Shown here one piece after another: positions 1 to 8,544 of a DNA stretch of 64,000 bases. Both the position numbers and the translations under genes were made by a program. The stretch is from Intrasporangiaceae bacterium. GTDB taxonomy: Bacteria > Actinomycetota > Actinomycetes > Actinomycetales > Dermatophilaceae. The stretch lies in NCBI GenBank assembly GCA_021324575.1, contig JAJPIW010000083.1, positions 1 through 64,000 on the forward strand. Direction: 5' to 3'. Below the pieces are notes generated by a model that was not told where the DNA came from, did no database searches, and worked only from the letters and a program-made list of their open reading frames with translations. The stretch's first letter is position 1; each line of letters starts with the position of its first letter.

Positions 1-221
1 AACACCCGCCGCGTCTTCGGCGGCAGCGACGGACGACCTCGTCGAGCAGTCATTGCTCCAAACCCCATCTCTGATCAGGGGTGTTGCACTAACCGCGTGA
101 GCCCGCCAACTACCTTCCGCACCCGACAAGAAAACCCCGGTGAGGAGCGAACAACCCTGAGGACCCGATAATTTAGCCCCGGGCCGGGAGGCGGGAGGCG
201 GGACGCGGGAGGCCAGAGACC
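1..221. other. Left-edge region; possible gene tail and degenerate hairpin-element copy
   Basis: No complete gene is seen. In the second forward frame an open stretch runs from the edge to a TGA near 100 and reads like a protein tail (TDDLVEQSLLQTPSLIRG), but nothing identifies it. From about 113 to 173 lies a partial copy of the ACCCGA-rich element found again near 8450 and 28004. It shares CCGCACCCGACAAG and GAGGACCCGATAATTT with the copy at 8450 but lacks the perfect stem. It lies downstream of the leftward gene that ends at 222. In related genomes rpsF-ssb-rpsR-rplI often lie beyond this point; that is recalled synteny and cannot be seen here. Confidence 0.4.
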
Positions 222-1766
222 TCAGCCGTATGCCGCGATCACCCGGTCGGGCTCACCCGTCAGCGGCCCGGCCAGCTCGTCGACGACCTCGTCACGTTGC
301 GGGTCGCCCGGCCAGTCCGGGTCGGGGTCATGAGCGGGCCGGGTGGTCGCGCGATGCCAGGCGCAGTAGACCAGCCAGCCGATGCCGGCGAGGCGAATGA
401 AGAGGAACAGGGCGTACCACTCGCCGGGCAGGCCCCGGTCGGGATGAGCCAGCCCGCCGGCATACAGCCACACCGCGATGAAGTACGCCACCTCGGTCCC
501 GGCCCAGATGAGCTGGTCCCGCCAGCGCACTCCGGCGAGCGCGGCGAGCGGCAGCAGCCACAACGAGGCCTGGACGGGCACCGACTTGCCGGTGACCAGG
601 GCGATCCCGACCATGACGAGGGCAACCTCCGCCCACGAGGGACGCCGCCGAGCGCCGAGGGCCAGGACGAACCCGGCGCCCAGAGCCAGGACCACTCCCA
701 CGACCGCGAACGCCGTGGCGACGCCGGGCGCAACGGGGTGCGCGAGGACGGCCTCGAGGAACTGGGCTACCTGGCGGAAGAACGGCGGTACCGAGGCCGC
801 AGGGCCCTGGGAGGAGATGATCTGCGGGACGAACCATGGCGAGCCGAACCCGGGCGGACTGGACCACCAGGACGTGTATGCCGCGGTCAGGGTCTGGTGG
901 TGGGCGACCCCGAAGACGAGGGCGAGGACCGCGACGACGAGTGCCGCTGCGCCCAGCAGGCCGCGGAGCCGGTCCGGCCGCCCCGAGCGCACCGCGAGGA
1001 GGACGAGCGCCACCAGCACGAGGAGGGGATAGGTACGCGCCATGACGGCTGCCCCGAGGAGAGCCCCCGCGAGCACCGGTCGACGGCGGGCCCACGCCCA
1101 CATGCCCGCCGCGAGCAGCGCAACGCCGACGATGTCGGGACCGACCATGACGGTCGTGATGACGAGCGGCGAGAGCGCGACGGCCGCCGCGATGCCTGCC
1201 GTCCGGGGTCGGCTCGCCGCACTGAGCCAGGCGGTCGCCATGAGCAGGACCATCGCCAGGACGGCCCAGAGGTAGAAGTACGTGCGCTGGGTGCCGGCGA
1301 CCGAGCCGGTTCCGGTCAGGCCGCCGAGCAACGCCATGACCGCGCCGGTGACGACCGGCTGGTCGACGTGTGCGCTTCCGGAGACGTATGCCGTGAAGCC
1401 GCCGGCCAGTCGTCCGGTCGTCAGCTGGACCGGCAGGTCGGAGAAGCAGGCCCGGGAGAACATCTCCTGCCCGATCCAGCCGTGCTCGATGCAGTAGGCA
1501 CGTTCCATCATGGCCAGCTGCATGGGGATGGCCGCGAGCGCGACGACCGGCCAGATGGCGGCCCGCCACGAGGGGCGGCGGGCATGCCGCCCGAGCGGTC
1601 CCCCGACGGCTGCGAGGGCCCCGTCGGGGACCTGGTCGGCGGGGAGAACCGGATCCGCCGACCCCGTCGAACCCGCCCACCCGACCGAGTCGGCGGGGTG
1701 GCCCGGCTGGGCCCGCCCCTCACTGCCGGCCACCTCGGTTCCGGTCACGGCGCTCAGGTCGGTCAC
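222..1766 (-). CDS. Polytopic GT87-like (DUF2029) mannosyltransferase family membrane protein
   Basis: About 514 residues. After a hydrophilic N-terminus of some 60 residues come many hydrophobic segments, the first reading AAIWPVVALAAIPMQLAMM. This fits GT-C fold polyprenol-phosphate-mannose-dependent transferases of the DUF2029/GT87 family, which act in the membrane on cell-envelope glycans. A homologue (Rv0051) sits beside ponA1 in Mycobacterium tuberculosis. I chose a GTG start at 1766 because it overlaps the ponA stop as GTGA, implying translational coupling; a longer reading would run far into ponA in another frame. Two CGGCATAC octamers and two GTATGCCG copies lie inside or at the ends. 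Family assignment is good; substrate is inferred only from the family. Confidence 0.75.
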   Translation of the reverse strand: MTDLSAVTGTEVAGSEGRAQPGHPADSVGWAGSTGSADPVLPADQVPDGALAAVGGPLGRHARRPSWRAAIWPVVALAAIPMQLAMMERAYCIEHGWIGQEMFSRACFSDLPVQLTTGRLAGGFTAYVSGSAHVDQPVVTGAVMALLGGLTGTGSVAGTQRTYFYLWAVLAMVLLMATAWLSAASRPRTAGIAAAVALSPLVITTVMVGPDIVGVALLAAGMWAWARRRPVLAGALLGAAVMARTYPLLVLVALVLLAVRSGRPDRLRGLLGAAALVVAVLALVFGVAHHQTLTAAYTSWWSSPPGFGSPWFVPQIISSQGPAASVPPFFRQVAQFLEAVLAHPVAPGVATAFAVVGVVLALGAGFVLALGARRRPSWAEVALVMVGIALVTGKSVPVQASLWLLPLAALAGVRWRDQLIWAGTEVAYFIAVWLYAGGLAHPDRGLPGEWYALFLFIRLAGIGWLVYCAWHRATTRPAHDPDPDWPGDPQRDEVVDELAGPLTGEPDRVIAAYG

Positions 1767-3955
1767 GGCTTCTGGGTGGGTGGACCCAGGAGGCCGCCGG
1801 GCGCGGGCGGGCTGGTCGGGAGGGGCACGATCGGCGTGGTGGGTGGCGGGGTCCGGGTGCCGGTGGTGGTCGTGGTCGTCGTCGGCGGGGCCGTCGAGGT
1901 GGTGGCCGGTGGTGCCGTGGTCGTCGCGGTCGTCGGCGGAGCGGTCGTGGTGGCGGTCGTCGTCGACGACGTGGCCGGTGGCGCGGTGTTGGTCGGGGTG
2001 TTGATGTGAGCCGCCGAGGGGAAGTCGACGACCGGCATACCCTGAAGGGCCTGGGTCATGTACGCCGTCCAGATCCACACCGGGACGGTGCCACCGGTCA
2101 GCTGGCCGACACCCGGCACGTTGTCCATCATGTTGTCCGGGTTCGCCGAGGAGCCGTCACCCTTGTAGATCCCGACCGCCGTCGCCAAGTTGGGCGTGAA
2201 CCCGTCGAACCACGCGCCGTAGTTGTCGGTGGTCGTGCCCGTCTTGCCGGCGGCCGGACGGTCCAGCCGTGCCCCGGCATACGAGCCGGTCCCCCGCTGC
2301 ACGACGGCCTGCATGGCCTGCAGGACGTCGGCAACGAGCGGCTTGTCGAAGACCTGCTTGGTCGTCGGCTTCGCCTTGTAGGAGTAGTCGCCCACGGCCG
2401 CGGTGACCGACTTGACGAGGTACGGCGTGGAGCGTGCCCCGCCCGCGGCCAGCGTCGCATAGGCGTTGGCCATGTCGATGACCTTGACGTTGTCGGTGCC
2501 GAAGACGTTGGCATAGACCGACTTCATCGTGGTCGTGACGCCGGCGGCTGCAGCGGCCGCCGTCGTCTTCTTGGGGGTAGCGGCGATGTTGACCTGCGCA
2601 TAGACCGTGTTGACCGAGTGGGCGGTCGCGTCGATCAGGTCGATCGTGCCGAACTGCTCGTTGCCGAAGTTCTGGACCCCGCCGCGGCGGAGGAAGTCGG
2701 TCGCGGCCGAGGTGTCCTTGAACTCGTCGAAGAACTGTGGCGAGCGACCGCTGTAGGTCTGCCGGGTGCTGACGCCGTTCTGCAGGGCGGCGATGAGGGC
2801 GAAGATCTTGAACGTCGACCCGGCCTGGATCGTCGCGTCGGTCGCGTCGTTGAACTGCCGCTTCTGGAAGTCGGCGCCGCCGTACATCGAGAGGATCGCG
2901 CCGTTACCGGGCTGGATCGACACCAGCCCGACGTGGAGGTTCTTGGGATCCTTGGGCAGCTGCTTGACCGCGTCGACGGCCGCCTGCTGCTTCTTGGGGT
3001 CGATCGTCGTGACGATCTTCAGGCCGTCGCGGTCGATCTCGGCGTCGGTGAGCTGCAGCTTGCCGAGCAGCTCCTTCTTGACCTGGTCGACGATGTAGCC
3101 GTTGGTCCCACTCGTCGAGGCCTGGGCCACCGGCTTGATGGTCGTCGGGAACTTCTGGGCGTCGCGCTCGGCCTGGGTCATCCAGCCCTTGGCGACCATG
3201 CCGTCCATGACGTAGTTCCAGCGGCCCTCGGCGAGCTGGGTCTGCTCGGCTCCGAGGCGCGGGTCGTAGAAAGACGGCCCGCGGATGACACTGGCCAGCA
3301 GCGCACCCTGGGCGACGGTCAGCTTGCTCGCGTCGACGCCGAAGTACGCCCGCGAGGCGGTCTGGATGCCGTCGGCCCCCCGGCCGAAGTAGATCGTGTT
3401 GAGGTAGTTGTCGAGGATCTGGTCCTTGGACAGCTGCCGGTCCAGCTTCAGGGAGATCATGATCTCCTTCAGCTTGCGGGTGACCGTCTGGTCCTGGGTC
3501 AGGTAGAAGTTCTTGACGTACTGCTGGGTGATCGTCGACCCACCGACCGTCTCCCCACCGGTGACAGCGGCCTTGAGGGCCCGGGCGATGCCGCTCGGGG
3601 ACACCCCGCGGTTGGTGTAGAAGCTGCGGTCCTCGGCGGCGAGGAACGTGTGCTGCACCGCGACCGGCACCTTGGACAGCGGGATCGACTCCCGGTTGAC
3701 GTCACTGATCCGCGCGATCGGGGTCTTGCCGTCGGCGTAGTAGATCGTCGTCGTCTGCGCAAGGGCCGCCTCGTTGGCCTTCGGGATGGGCATCAGCGCA
3801 TAGGCCACGGCCAGCCCGATGACGCCGAGCACCCCGACGATCACGACGGTCCACAGCAGCCGCTTGGTCCAGCGCCTGAGCCTCGAGACCGGCGCCTTGG
3901 CTCGGCGGCCGCCGGCCCGGGACGCGGATCGGGTGACGGGTTGACGCTGGCTCAT
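1763..3955 (-). CDS. ponA: Bifunctional penicillin-binding protein (class A PBP, PonA type)
   Basis: About 730 residues; polymerises and crosslinks peptidoglycan at the outer face of the membrane. A basic cytoplasmic head is followed by one membrane segment (about 32-54). The glycosyltransferase 51 domain shows EDRSFYTNRG with the catalytic Glu near 108, GGSTITQQYVKNFYL, and YLNTIYFGRGADGIQTA. The transpeptidase domain carries STFK near 378, SVN near 448 and KTGTT near 570, so both activities look intact. The C-terminus is a Thr/Pro-rich tail of some 80 residues, typical of actinobacterial PonA and probably wall-spanning. ATG at 3955 (MSQRQPV) is chosen because the membrane anchor follows at the usual distance and upstream codons run into promoter repeats. 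It is coupled by GTGA overlap to the next membrane gene. Confidence 0.95.
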   Translation of the reverse strand: MSQRQPVTRSASRAGGRRAKAPVSRLRRWTKRLLWTVVIVGVLGVIGLAVAYALMPIPKANEAALAQTTTIYYADGKTPIARISDVNRESIPLSKVPVAVQHTFLAAEDRSFYTNRGVSPSGIARALKAAVTGGETVGGSTITQQYVKNFYLTQDQTVTRKLKEIMISLKLDRQLSKDQILDNYLNTIYFGRGADGIQTASRAYFGVDASKLTVAQGALLASVIRGPSFYDPRLGAEQTQLAEGRWNYVMDGMVAKGWMTQAERDAQKFPTTIKPVAQASTSGTNGYIVDQVKKELLGKLQLTDAEIDRDGLKIVTTIDPKKQQAAVDAVKQLPKDPKNLHVGLVSIQPGNGAILSMYGGADFQKRQFNDATDATIQAGSTFKIFALIAALQNGVSTRQTYSGRSPQFFDEFKDTSAATDFLRRGGVQNFGNEQFGTIDLIDATAHSVNTVYAQVNIAATPKKTTAAAAAAGVTTTMKSVYANVFGTDNVKVIDMANAYATLAAGGARSTPYLVKSVTAAVGDYSYKAKPTTKQVFDKPLVADVLQAMQAVVQRGTGSYAGARLDRPAAGKTGTTTDNYGAWFDGFTPNLATAVGIYKGDGSSANPDNMMDNVPGVGQLTGGTVPVWIWTAYMTQALQGMPVVDFPSAAHINTPTNTAPPATSSTTTATTTAPPTTATTTAPPATTSTAPPTTTTTTTGTRTPPPTTPIVPLPTSPPAPGGLLGPPTQKP

Positions 3956-4097
3956 GACCACTCTCGGGGGCGAGGAATGCCCCCCGGTCGGAGAGCGCGT
4001 CCAGTATGACCCGGGACCCTTGGGAAGGCCGATTTCGCCGTATGCCGTGCGCTCAGTGTCCGCTGGACCGCGCCAGGGTCGCGCGCCCCGGCACTTG

Positions 4098-4162
4098 CCC
4101 GCACGTGCGGGGTTGTTCAGGGGCGCCGCGCCGACACGCCGTAACAACCCCGCACGTGCGGG
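4098..4162. repeat. 20-bp perfect inverted repeat with CCCGCACGTGCGGG cores
   Basis: Arms at 4098-4117 and 4143-4162 are exact reverse complements (cccgcacgtgcggggttgtt and its complement) with a 25-base GC-rich spacer. Each arm itself starts or ends with the 14-bp palindrome CCCGCACGTGCGGG. It lies between the divergent ponA and padR genes, 143 bp from the ponA start. Two copies of a palindrome in a divergent promoter region suggest a dimeric regulator binding twice, but a hairpin role in the ponA leader is also possible. Confidence 0.6.
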
Positions 4163-4188
4163 CGACACACGGCCGGAAGGCGGCGGCA

Positions 4189-4251
4189 ATGTATCGGGGC
4201 GATATATCTGGGCTATAGTCCGTGCTGACAAAGGTCGCTGTTTGTCAGCAC
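4189..4251 (+). promoter_or_regulatory. Predicted padR-ino1 promoter and overlapping operator
   Basis: A -10-like TATAGT at 4214-4219 precedes an 11-bp perfect inverted repeat, gtgctgacaaa (4222-4232) and tttgtcagcac (4241-4251), which would cover the transcription start. The AT-rich run GATATATC just upstream is unusual in this DNA. PadR proteins often repress their own promoters through such repeats, so autoregulation is a reasonable inference. padR begins 46 bp downstream. Confidence 0.5.
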
Positions 4252-4296
4252 GCGGCATACGAGACCTCGCACGAGAACCACGGAAGGAGGCCACCG

Positions 4297-4929
4297 ATGA
4301 GCCGGCGCACCGACCTGCTGGAGTTCGCGGTCCTCGGCCTCCTCCACGAGTCGCCGATGCACGGCTACGAGCTGCGCAAGCGGCTCAACGCCGCGCTCGG
4401 CGCGTTCCGGGCGCTGTCCTACGGGACCCTCTACCCCTGCCTGAAGTCGCTGACCCAGCGACAGCTCATCGCCCAGTCGACTGCCCCGACCGGCGCAGCC
4501 GTCACCGCGGCGGCCGGGAGCCGGGCCCGAATCGTCTACGAGCTGACGGCCGACGGCAAGGAGCACTTCCAGGACCTGGTCAGCCGGGCCGACGCAAGCG
4601 CTTACGACGACGACACCTTCGACGTACGGCTGGCCTTCTTCGCCCGCACCGAGGCCCAGGTCCGGCTCCGCATCCTCGAGGGGCGCCGCTCGACGCTGGA
4701 GCACCGGCTCAACAACGTCCGGGCGGCCTCGACCAAGAACCGCGAGCGGCTCGACGCCTGGACGAGCGCCCTGCAGCGCCACGGCGAGGAGCAGGCCGAG
4801 CGTGAGGTCCGCTGGCTCACCGAGCTGATCGACGCTGAGCGCCAGCTGCGCCCCGGCACCGCGGCCCACCGCGGCCCGCTCACCGACCCCGGCCACCCGG
4901 CATACGCCCCCCGCACCCCCGAAAAGTAA
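4297..4929 (+). CDS. PadR family transcriptional regulator
   Basis: 210 residues. The N-terminal winged helix is clear: LEFAVLGLLHESPMHGYELRKRLN, then LSYGTLYPCLKSL, and VYELTADGKEHF at the wing (residues about 8-90). A long helical C-terminal part with many Arg and Glu (LRILEGRRSTLEHRLNN, then a second helix) is the usual dimerisation region. ATG at 4297 follows a strong GGAAGGAGG ribosome site at 4282-4290. ino1 starts 31 bp after the stop, so the two are probably one transcript, as with the PadR-ino1 pair of mycobacteria and streptomycetes. A role in controlling inositol phosphate synthesis is inferred from this pairing. Confidence 0.9.
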   Translation: MSRRTDLLEFAVLGLLHESPMHGYELRKRLNAALGAFRALSYGTLYPCLKSLTQRQLIAQSTAPTGAAVTAAAGSRARIVYELTADGKEHFQDLVSRADASAYDDDTFDVRLAFFARTEAQVRLRILEGRRSTLEHRLNNVRAASTKNRERLDAWTSALQRHGEEQAEREVRWLTELIDAERQLRPGTAAHRGPLTDPGHPAYAPRTPEK

Positions 4930-4959
4930 GTCAACCCACCCCACCAAGGAGACCAACCC

Positions 4960-6054
4960 ATGGGTTCCATTCGCGTCGCCATCGTCGGCGTCGGCAACTG
5001 TGCGAGCTCGCTCGTGCAGGGTGTCGAGTACTACAAGGACGCCGACCCGACGGTCACCGTCCCCGGCCTCATGCACGTCACCTTCGGTGACTACCACGTC
5101 AACGACGTGACGTTCGTCGCCGCGTTCGACGTCGACGACAAGAAGGTCGGCAAGGACCTCGCCGAGGCGATCAACTCCAGCGAGAACAACACCATCAAGA
5201 TCGCCGACGTCCCGACCACCGGTGTCACCGTCCAGCGCGGCCACACCCTCGACGGGCTGGGCAAGTACTACCGCCTGACGATCGACGAGTCCCCGGCCGA
5301 GCCGGTCGACGTCGTCCGGGTGCTCAAGGACGAGCGGGTCGACGTCCTCGTCTCCTACCTGCCGGTGGGCTCGGAGGAGGCCGACAAGTTCTACGCGCAG
5401 TGCGCCATCGACGCCGGCGTCGCGTTCGTCAACGCCCTGCCCGTCTTCATCGCGAGCGACCCCGAGTGGGCCGCGAAGTTCGAGGCGGCCGGCGTCCCGA
5501 TCATCGGCGACGACATCAAGTCCCAGGTCGGCGCGACGATCACCCACCGGGTCATGGCCAAGCTGTTCGAGGACCGCGGCGTCGTGCTGGACCGCACCTA
5601 CCAGCTCAACGTCGGCGGCAACATGGACTTCAAGAACATGCTCGAGCGCGAGCGCCTGGAGTCCAAGAAGATCTCCAAGACCCAGGCCGTCACGTCCAAC
5701 CTCACGGGTTCGCTCGCGGGTGTCGGCGCCGACGACCGCAACGTCCACATCGGCCCGTCCGACTACGTCGCGTGGCTCGACGACCGCAAGTGGGCCTACG
5801 TCCGGCTCGAGGGTCGCGCGTTCGGTGACGTCCCGCTCAACCTGGAGTACAAGCTCGAGGTCTGGGACTCCCCCAACTCCGCCGGCATCATCATCGACGC
5901 CATCCGCGCGGCCAAGATCGCCAAGGACCGTGGCATCGGCGGCGCGCTGCTGTCCGCCTCCTCCTACCTGATGAAGTCCCCGCCGGAGCAGCGTCCGGAC
6001 GACCTCGGCCGCGAGAAGCTCGAGGCGTTCATCGCCGGCACCGAGGCCCGCTGA
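4960..6054 (+). CDS. ino1: Inositol-3-phosphate synthase
   Basis: 364 residues, close to the usual actinobacterial length. Converts glucose 6-phosphate to 1L-myo-inositol 1-phosphate with bound NAD, the first step to mycothiol and phosphatidylinositol. The N-terminal Rossmann motif reads [16 protein letters not shown]; the family block [12 protein letters not shown] and the C-terminal [13 protein letters not shown] region are intact. A GGAG ribosome site lies 7 bases before the ATG. It follows padR closely and ends at a strong bidirectional hairpin at 6063. I see no disruption. In this stretch (4899-8000) the CGGCATAC octamer is absent, which may simply reflect few Ala-Tyr pairs. Confidence 0.96.
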   Translation: MGSIRVAIVGVGNCASSLVQGVEYYKDADPTVTVPGLMHVTFGDYHVNDVTFVAAFDVDDKKVGKDLAEAINSSENNTIKIADVPTTGVTVQRGHTLDGLGKYYRLTIDESPAEPVDVVRVLKDERVDVLVSYLPVGSEEADKFYAQCAIDAGVAFVNALPVFIASDPEWAAKFEAAGVPIIGDDIKSQVGATITHRVMAKLFEDRGVVLDRTYQLNVGGNMDFKNMLERERLESKKISKTQAVTSNLTGSLAGVGADDRNVHIGPSDYVAWLDDRKWAYVRLEGRAFGDVPLNLEYKLEVWDSPNSAGIIIDAIRAAKIAKDRGIGGALLSASSYLMKSPPEQRPDDLGREKLEAFIAGTEAR

Positions 6055-6062
6055 GCCTTCCC

Positions 6063-6110
6063 TTGCGTCTGCGTCGATGAGGGCTCGAACCCTCAGATCC
6101 GCAGACGCAA
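6063..6110. terminator. Bidirectional hairpin terminator between ino1 and tetR
   Basis: Outer arms ttgcgtctgcg (6063-6073) and cgcagacgcaa (6100-6110) pair perfectly. An inner stem tgaggg (6078-6083) and ccctca (6090-6095) stacks inside. It lies 8 bp past the ino1 stop and 8 bp past the stop of the convergent regulator gene, so it can serve both strands. Confidence 0.75.
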
Positions 6111-6118
6111 CGGGCGGC

Positions 6119-6712
6119 TCAGGCGTTGGGGTTGGCGTTGGGGGCGCCGTAGCGCAGGCCGTCGAAAACCAGGTCGACGAGGGCTAGCGAGGTCTCCTGC
6201 CCCTCCGGCGTCGTCGACGCCAGGCAGATCCCGCCGAGGGCGCGGACCAGCTCCGGCGCGGTCGCGTCGGCCCGGATGACACCGGCCTCGATGGCCGGCG
6301 ACAGGACCCGCTCGGCCGACTCGCGCATCACCGTGCGCGCCCGCTCGAAGGTCTCCGGCTGGCCCTGCATCATCGAGCGGAGCAGGTTGACCATGCCCAT
6401 CTTGACGGCGTAGTAGTCCACGAAGCCGCGCATCCACTCGTGCAGCGCCTCACCGGGCGGCAGCTGCGTGGGCAACACGCGCGAGCGCTCGTCGAGGGCG
6501 TCGACCTGGGTGCCGTAGACGGCGAGAACCAGGTCGCAGCGGGTGGGGAAGTGGCGGTAGAGCGTGCCGATCCCGACCCCTGCCTCGCGCGCGACGTCCT
6601 CCAGTGAGACGTCCACCCCCTGGGCAGTGAACATCCGCGTCGCGACCTCGATCAGCTTGCCTCGGTTGCGGGCTGCGTCGGCGCGCAGCGGCTTCGTCGG
6701 CGCCTGCGTCAT
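6119..6712 (-). CDS. TetR family regulator, probable repressor of the adjacent MFS pump
   Basis: 197 residues. The helix-turn-helix is typical: IEVATRMFTAQGVDVSLEDVAREAGVGIGTLYRHFPTR (about 18-55). The C-terminal ligand domain is helical and not specifically recognised. ATG at 6712 (MTQAPTKPL) follows a GGAG 3 bases upstream; an earlier reading from 6769 lacks support. It is divergent from the MFS gene at 6900, and the 187-bp gap holds two 15-bp palindromes that straddle a promoter. This is the standard layout of a TetR repressor controlling itself and a drug exporter. The inducing compound is not evident. Confidence 0.9.
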   Translation of the reverse strand: MTQAPTKPLRADAARNRGKLIEVATRMFTAQGVDVSLEDVAREAGVGIGTLYRHFPTRCDLVLAVYGTQVDALDERSRVLPTQLPPGEALHEWMRGFVDYYAVKMGMVNLLRSMMQGQPETFERARTVMRESAERVLSPAIEAGVIRADATAPELVRALGGICLASTTPEGQETSLALVDLVFDGLRYGAPNANPNA

Positions 6713-6762
6713 CGCTCCATCACCTTCTTGGGTCCCTTCGGCGCGAGGTTCCAACAACCCAC

Positions 6763-6835
6763 TTGCCAAACCGGAGGGACCCTCCGTATAGTTCTTAACC
6801 GGAGAACTTCTCCGCTTTCACGAACCAACTATACG
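6763..6835 (+). promoter_or_regulatory. MFS promoter with paired TetR operators
   Basis: A good promoter is visible: -35 TTGCCA at 6763-6768, 18-bp spacer, -10 TATAGT at 6787-6792. Two perfect 15-bp palindromes of the form CGGAGnnnnnCTCCG lie at 6772-6786, inside the spacer, and at 6800-6814, near the expected start. Their centres are 28 bp apart. A third inverted pair, cgtatagtt (6785-6793) and aactatacg (6827-6835), brackets the second palindrome and supplies a TATAGT on the other strand. Binding of the neighbouring TetR dimer here is inferred. Confidence 0.7.
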
Positions 6836-6899
6836 CCTCTCCGGCCCTGGCGGCTTCACCTCCCGAGCCGGGGCCGTGCTCCTCACGAAGGAACCCATC

Positions 6900-8411
6900 G
6901 TGACCTCAACCGTTACCGCCACCCCGAGCGCCGCCACCAGCGGCGCAACCTCCCGCCGCACCCACCTCGTGCTGGCCGCCGTCCTTGTCACCCAGCTGAT
7001 GATCGTCCTGGACGCCGCGATCGTGAACATCGCCCTCCCCGACATCCAGCGCGACCTGGCGATGACCCCCGCGGGGCTGTCCTGGGTCGTCAACGCCTAC
7101 ACCCTCGCCTTCGGCGGGCTGCTCCTCCTCGGAGCCCGCGCCGGCGACCTCCTCGGCCGCCGGGTGACCTTCCTCGCCGGGCTGACCCTGTTCATCGGCG
7201 CCTCGCTCGCCGGTGGCCTCGCCGACGGAGCCGGCCTGCTCCTCGCCTCGCGGGCCGCTCAGGGTGCCGGCGCAGCACTGCTCGCCCCCTCCGCCCTGGC
7301 GACCCTCATGTCGCTCTACCGCCCCGGCCGCGAGCAGGCCCGCGCCATCGGCTGGTACACCGTCGTCTCCGCCAGCGGCGCCGCCATCGGCCTGATCGCC
7401 GGCGGCCTGCTCACCTCGGTCGCGACCTGGCGCTGGGTCTTCTTCGTCAACCTGCCGATCGGCCTGGTCGTCCTCGCCATCGCCGCCCGCGTCCTGCCTG
7501 GCGGCACCCGCTCCCGTGGTCACGTCGACGTCGCCGGCGCCATCCTCGCGACCGTCGCCATGACCTCGGTCGTCTACGGGTTCATCCGCGCCGCCGAGGA
7601 CGGCTGGACCGATGCCTTCACCCTCGTCGCGTTCGTCGTCGGCCTCCTGCTCGTCGCGGCGTTCATCGCCGTGGAGTCCCGGGTCAGCGCCCCGATCGTG
7701 CCTTTGCGGCTCTTCGCCGACCGCGACCGCTCCACCACCTATGTCGCGCGGCTGCTCCTCGTCGCCGGCTCGATGGGCACGTTCTTCTTCATGAGCGAGT
7801 ACATGCAGCTCGTCCTCGGCTGGCAGCCGTGGCAGTCCGGACTCGCGTTCCTGCCCATCCCGCTATCGGTGTTCGCCGCGTCCCAGCTGGTGTCACGGGT
7901 CATCGCCGGCCGGGTCCCCACCCGCGTGGTCGCCACCGTCGGGCTGGTCCTCTCCGGAGCCGGCCTCGCGCTCATGGCCCGGTTCGACGCGAACACGACG
8001 TATGCCGCGATGGTGCCGGCGCTCGTGCTCTTCGGCTTGGGGAACGGGACGGCGTTCGTGCCCCTGACCGTGGGCGGCCTGGCCCGGGTCGCCCCGGCGG
8101 ACACCGGCGTCGCCTCCGGCCTGGTCAACGTGACCCAGCAGCTCGGGGGTGCGGTCGGCCTGGCCGTGCTCGTGACGGTCTTCGCCAGCGCCGGTCCCGG
8201 TGCGGCCGACCGGCCCGGTGCCTCGGCCCGTGCCCTGCACGTGTTCGTCGAGGGCGCCCAGCGCGGCACGACGGTCGCGGCGGCCATGCTCTTCGGGGCA
8301 GCCGTGCTCGTCGCCGTGCTCATGCGGCACCCGGCCGCCCCGGCGACGGCTCCCGCACCGGCCCCCGTCGTCGAGTCGGGGATCGCCGAGGCCGAGCTCG
8401 TCCAGGCCTGA
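6900..8411 (+). CDS. MFS drug exporter, DHA2 (EmrB/QacA) type
   Basis: 503 residues with about 14 hydrophobic segments, the DHA2 pattern. Family motifs include LDAAIVNIALPDIQRDL in the first segment, SWVVNAYTLAFGGLLLLGARAGDLLGRR (motif A), and SGAAIGLIAGGLLTSVATWRWVFFVNLPIG (motif C). It should expel hydrophobic compounds using the proton gradient. GTG at 6900 is chosen because GAAGGA lies 6 bases upstream; GTG at 6876 is possible but has no site. Its promoter is overlapped by TetR-type palindromes. It ends just before a strong hairpin element at 8461. The substrate is unknown. Confidence 0.92.
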   Translation: MTSTVTATPSAATSGATSRRTHLVLAAVLVTQLMIVLDAAIVNIALPDIQRDLAMTPAGLSWVVNAYTLAFGGLLLLGARAGDLLGRRVTFLAGLTLFIGASLAGGLADGAGLLLASRAAQGAGAALLAPSALATLMSLYRPGREQARAIGWYTVVSASGAAIGLIAGGLLTSVATWRWVFFVNLPIGLVVLAIAARVLPGGTRSRGHVDVAGAILATVAMTSVVYGFIRAAEDGWTDAFTLVAFVVGLLLVAAFIAVESRVSAPIVPLRLFADRDRSTTYVARLLLVAGSMGTFFFMSEYMQLVLGWQPWQSGLAFLPIPLSVFAASQLVSRVIAGRVPTRVVATVGLVLSGAGLALMARFDANTTYAAMVPALVLFGLGNGTAFVPLTVGGLARVAPADTGVASGLVNVTQQLGGAVGLAVLVTVFASAGPGAADRPGASARALHVFVEGAQRGTTVAAAMLFGAAVLVAVLMRHPAAPATAPAPAPVVESGIAEAELVQA

Positions 8412-8447
8412 GCCACCCGGCATACGGCGTCCCGTCCGGGCCCGGCG

Positions 8448-8527
8448 AACACCGGACCCGACAAGTTGGCTCCGCACCCGAGAACGAAACTCGGGTGCGG
8501 AGCCAACTTGTTCGAGGACCCGATAAT
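8448..8527. repeat. ACCCGA-rich hairpin element, intact copy
   Basis: The arms at 8461-8482 and 8490-8511 are perfect 22-bp reverse complements around a 7-base loop (aacgaaa). The stem is followed by GAGGACCCGATAATTT (8514-8529). Related copies lie near 113 (degenerate) and 28004 (11-bp stem). This copy sits between convergent genes (MFS and the WXG-like gene) and would act as a terminator on both strands. The copy at 28004 lies between divergent genes, so the family is not only a terminator. Confidence 0.8.
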
Positions 8528-8544
8528 TTTGCCGGGCGGGCGGG

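Noticed and set aside
4098-4162. CACGTG palindromes near ponA as parS sites
   Set aside because: Flanks are CCCG...CGGG, not the TTTCACGTGAAA type required for ParB; only the CACGTG core is shared.
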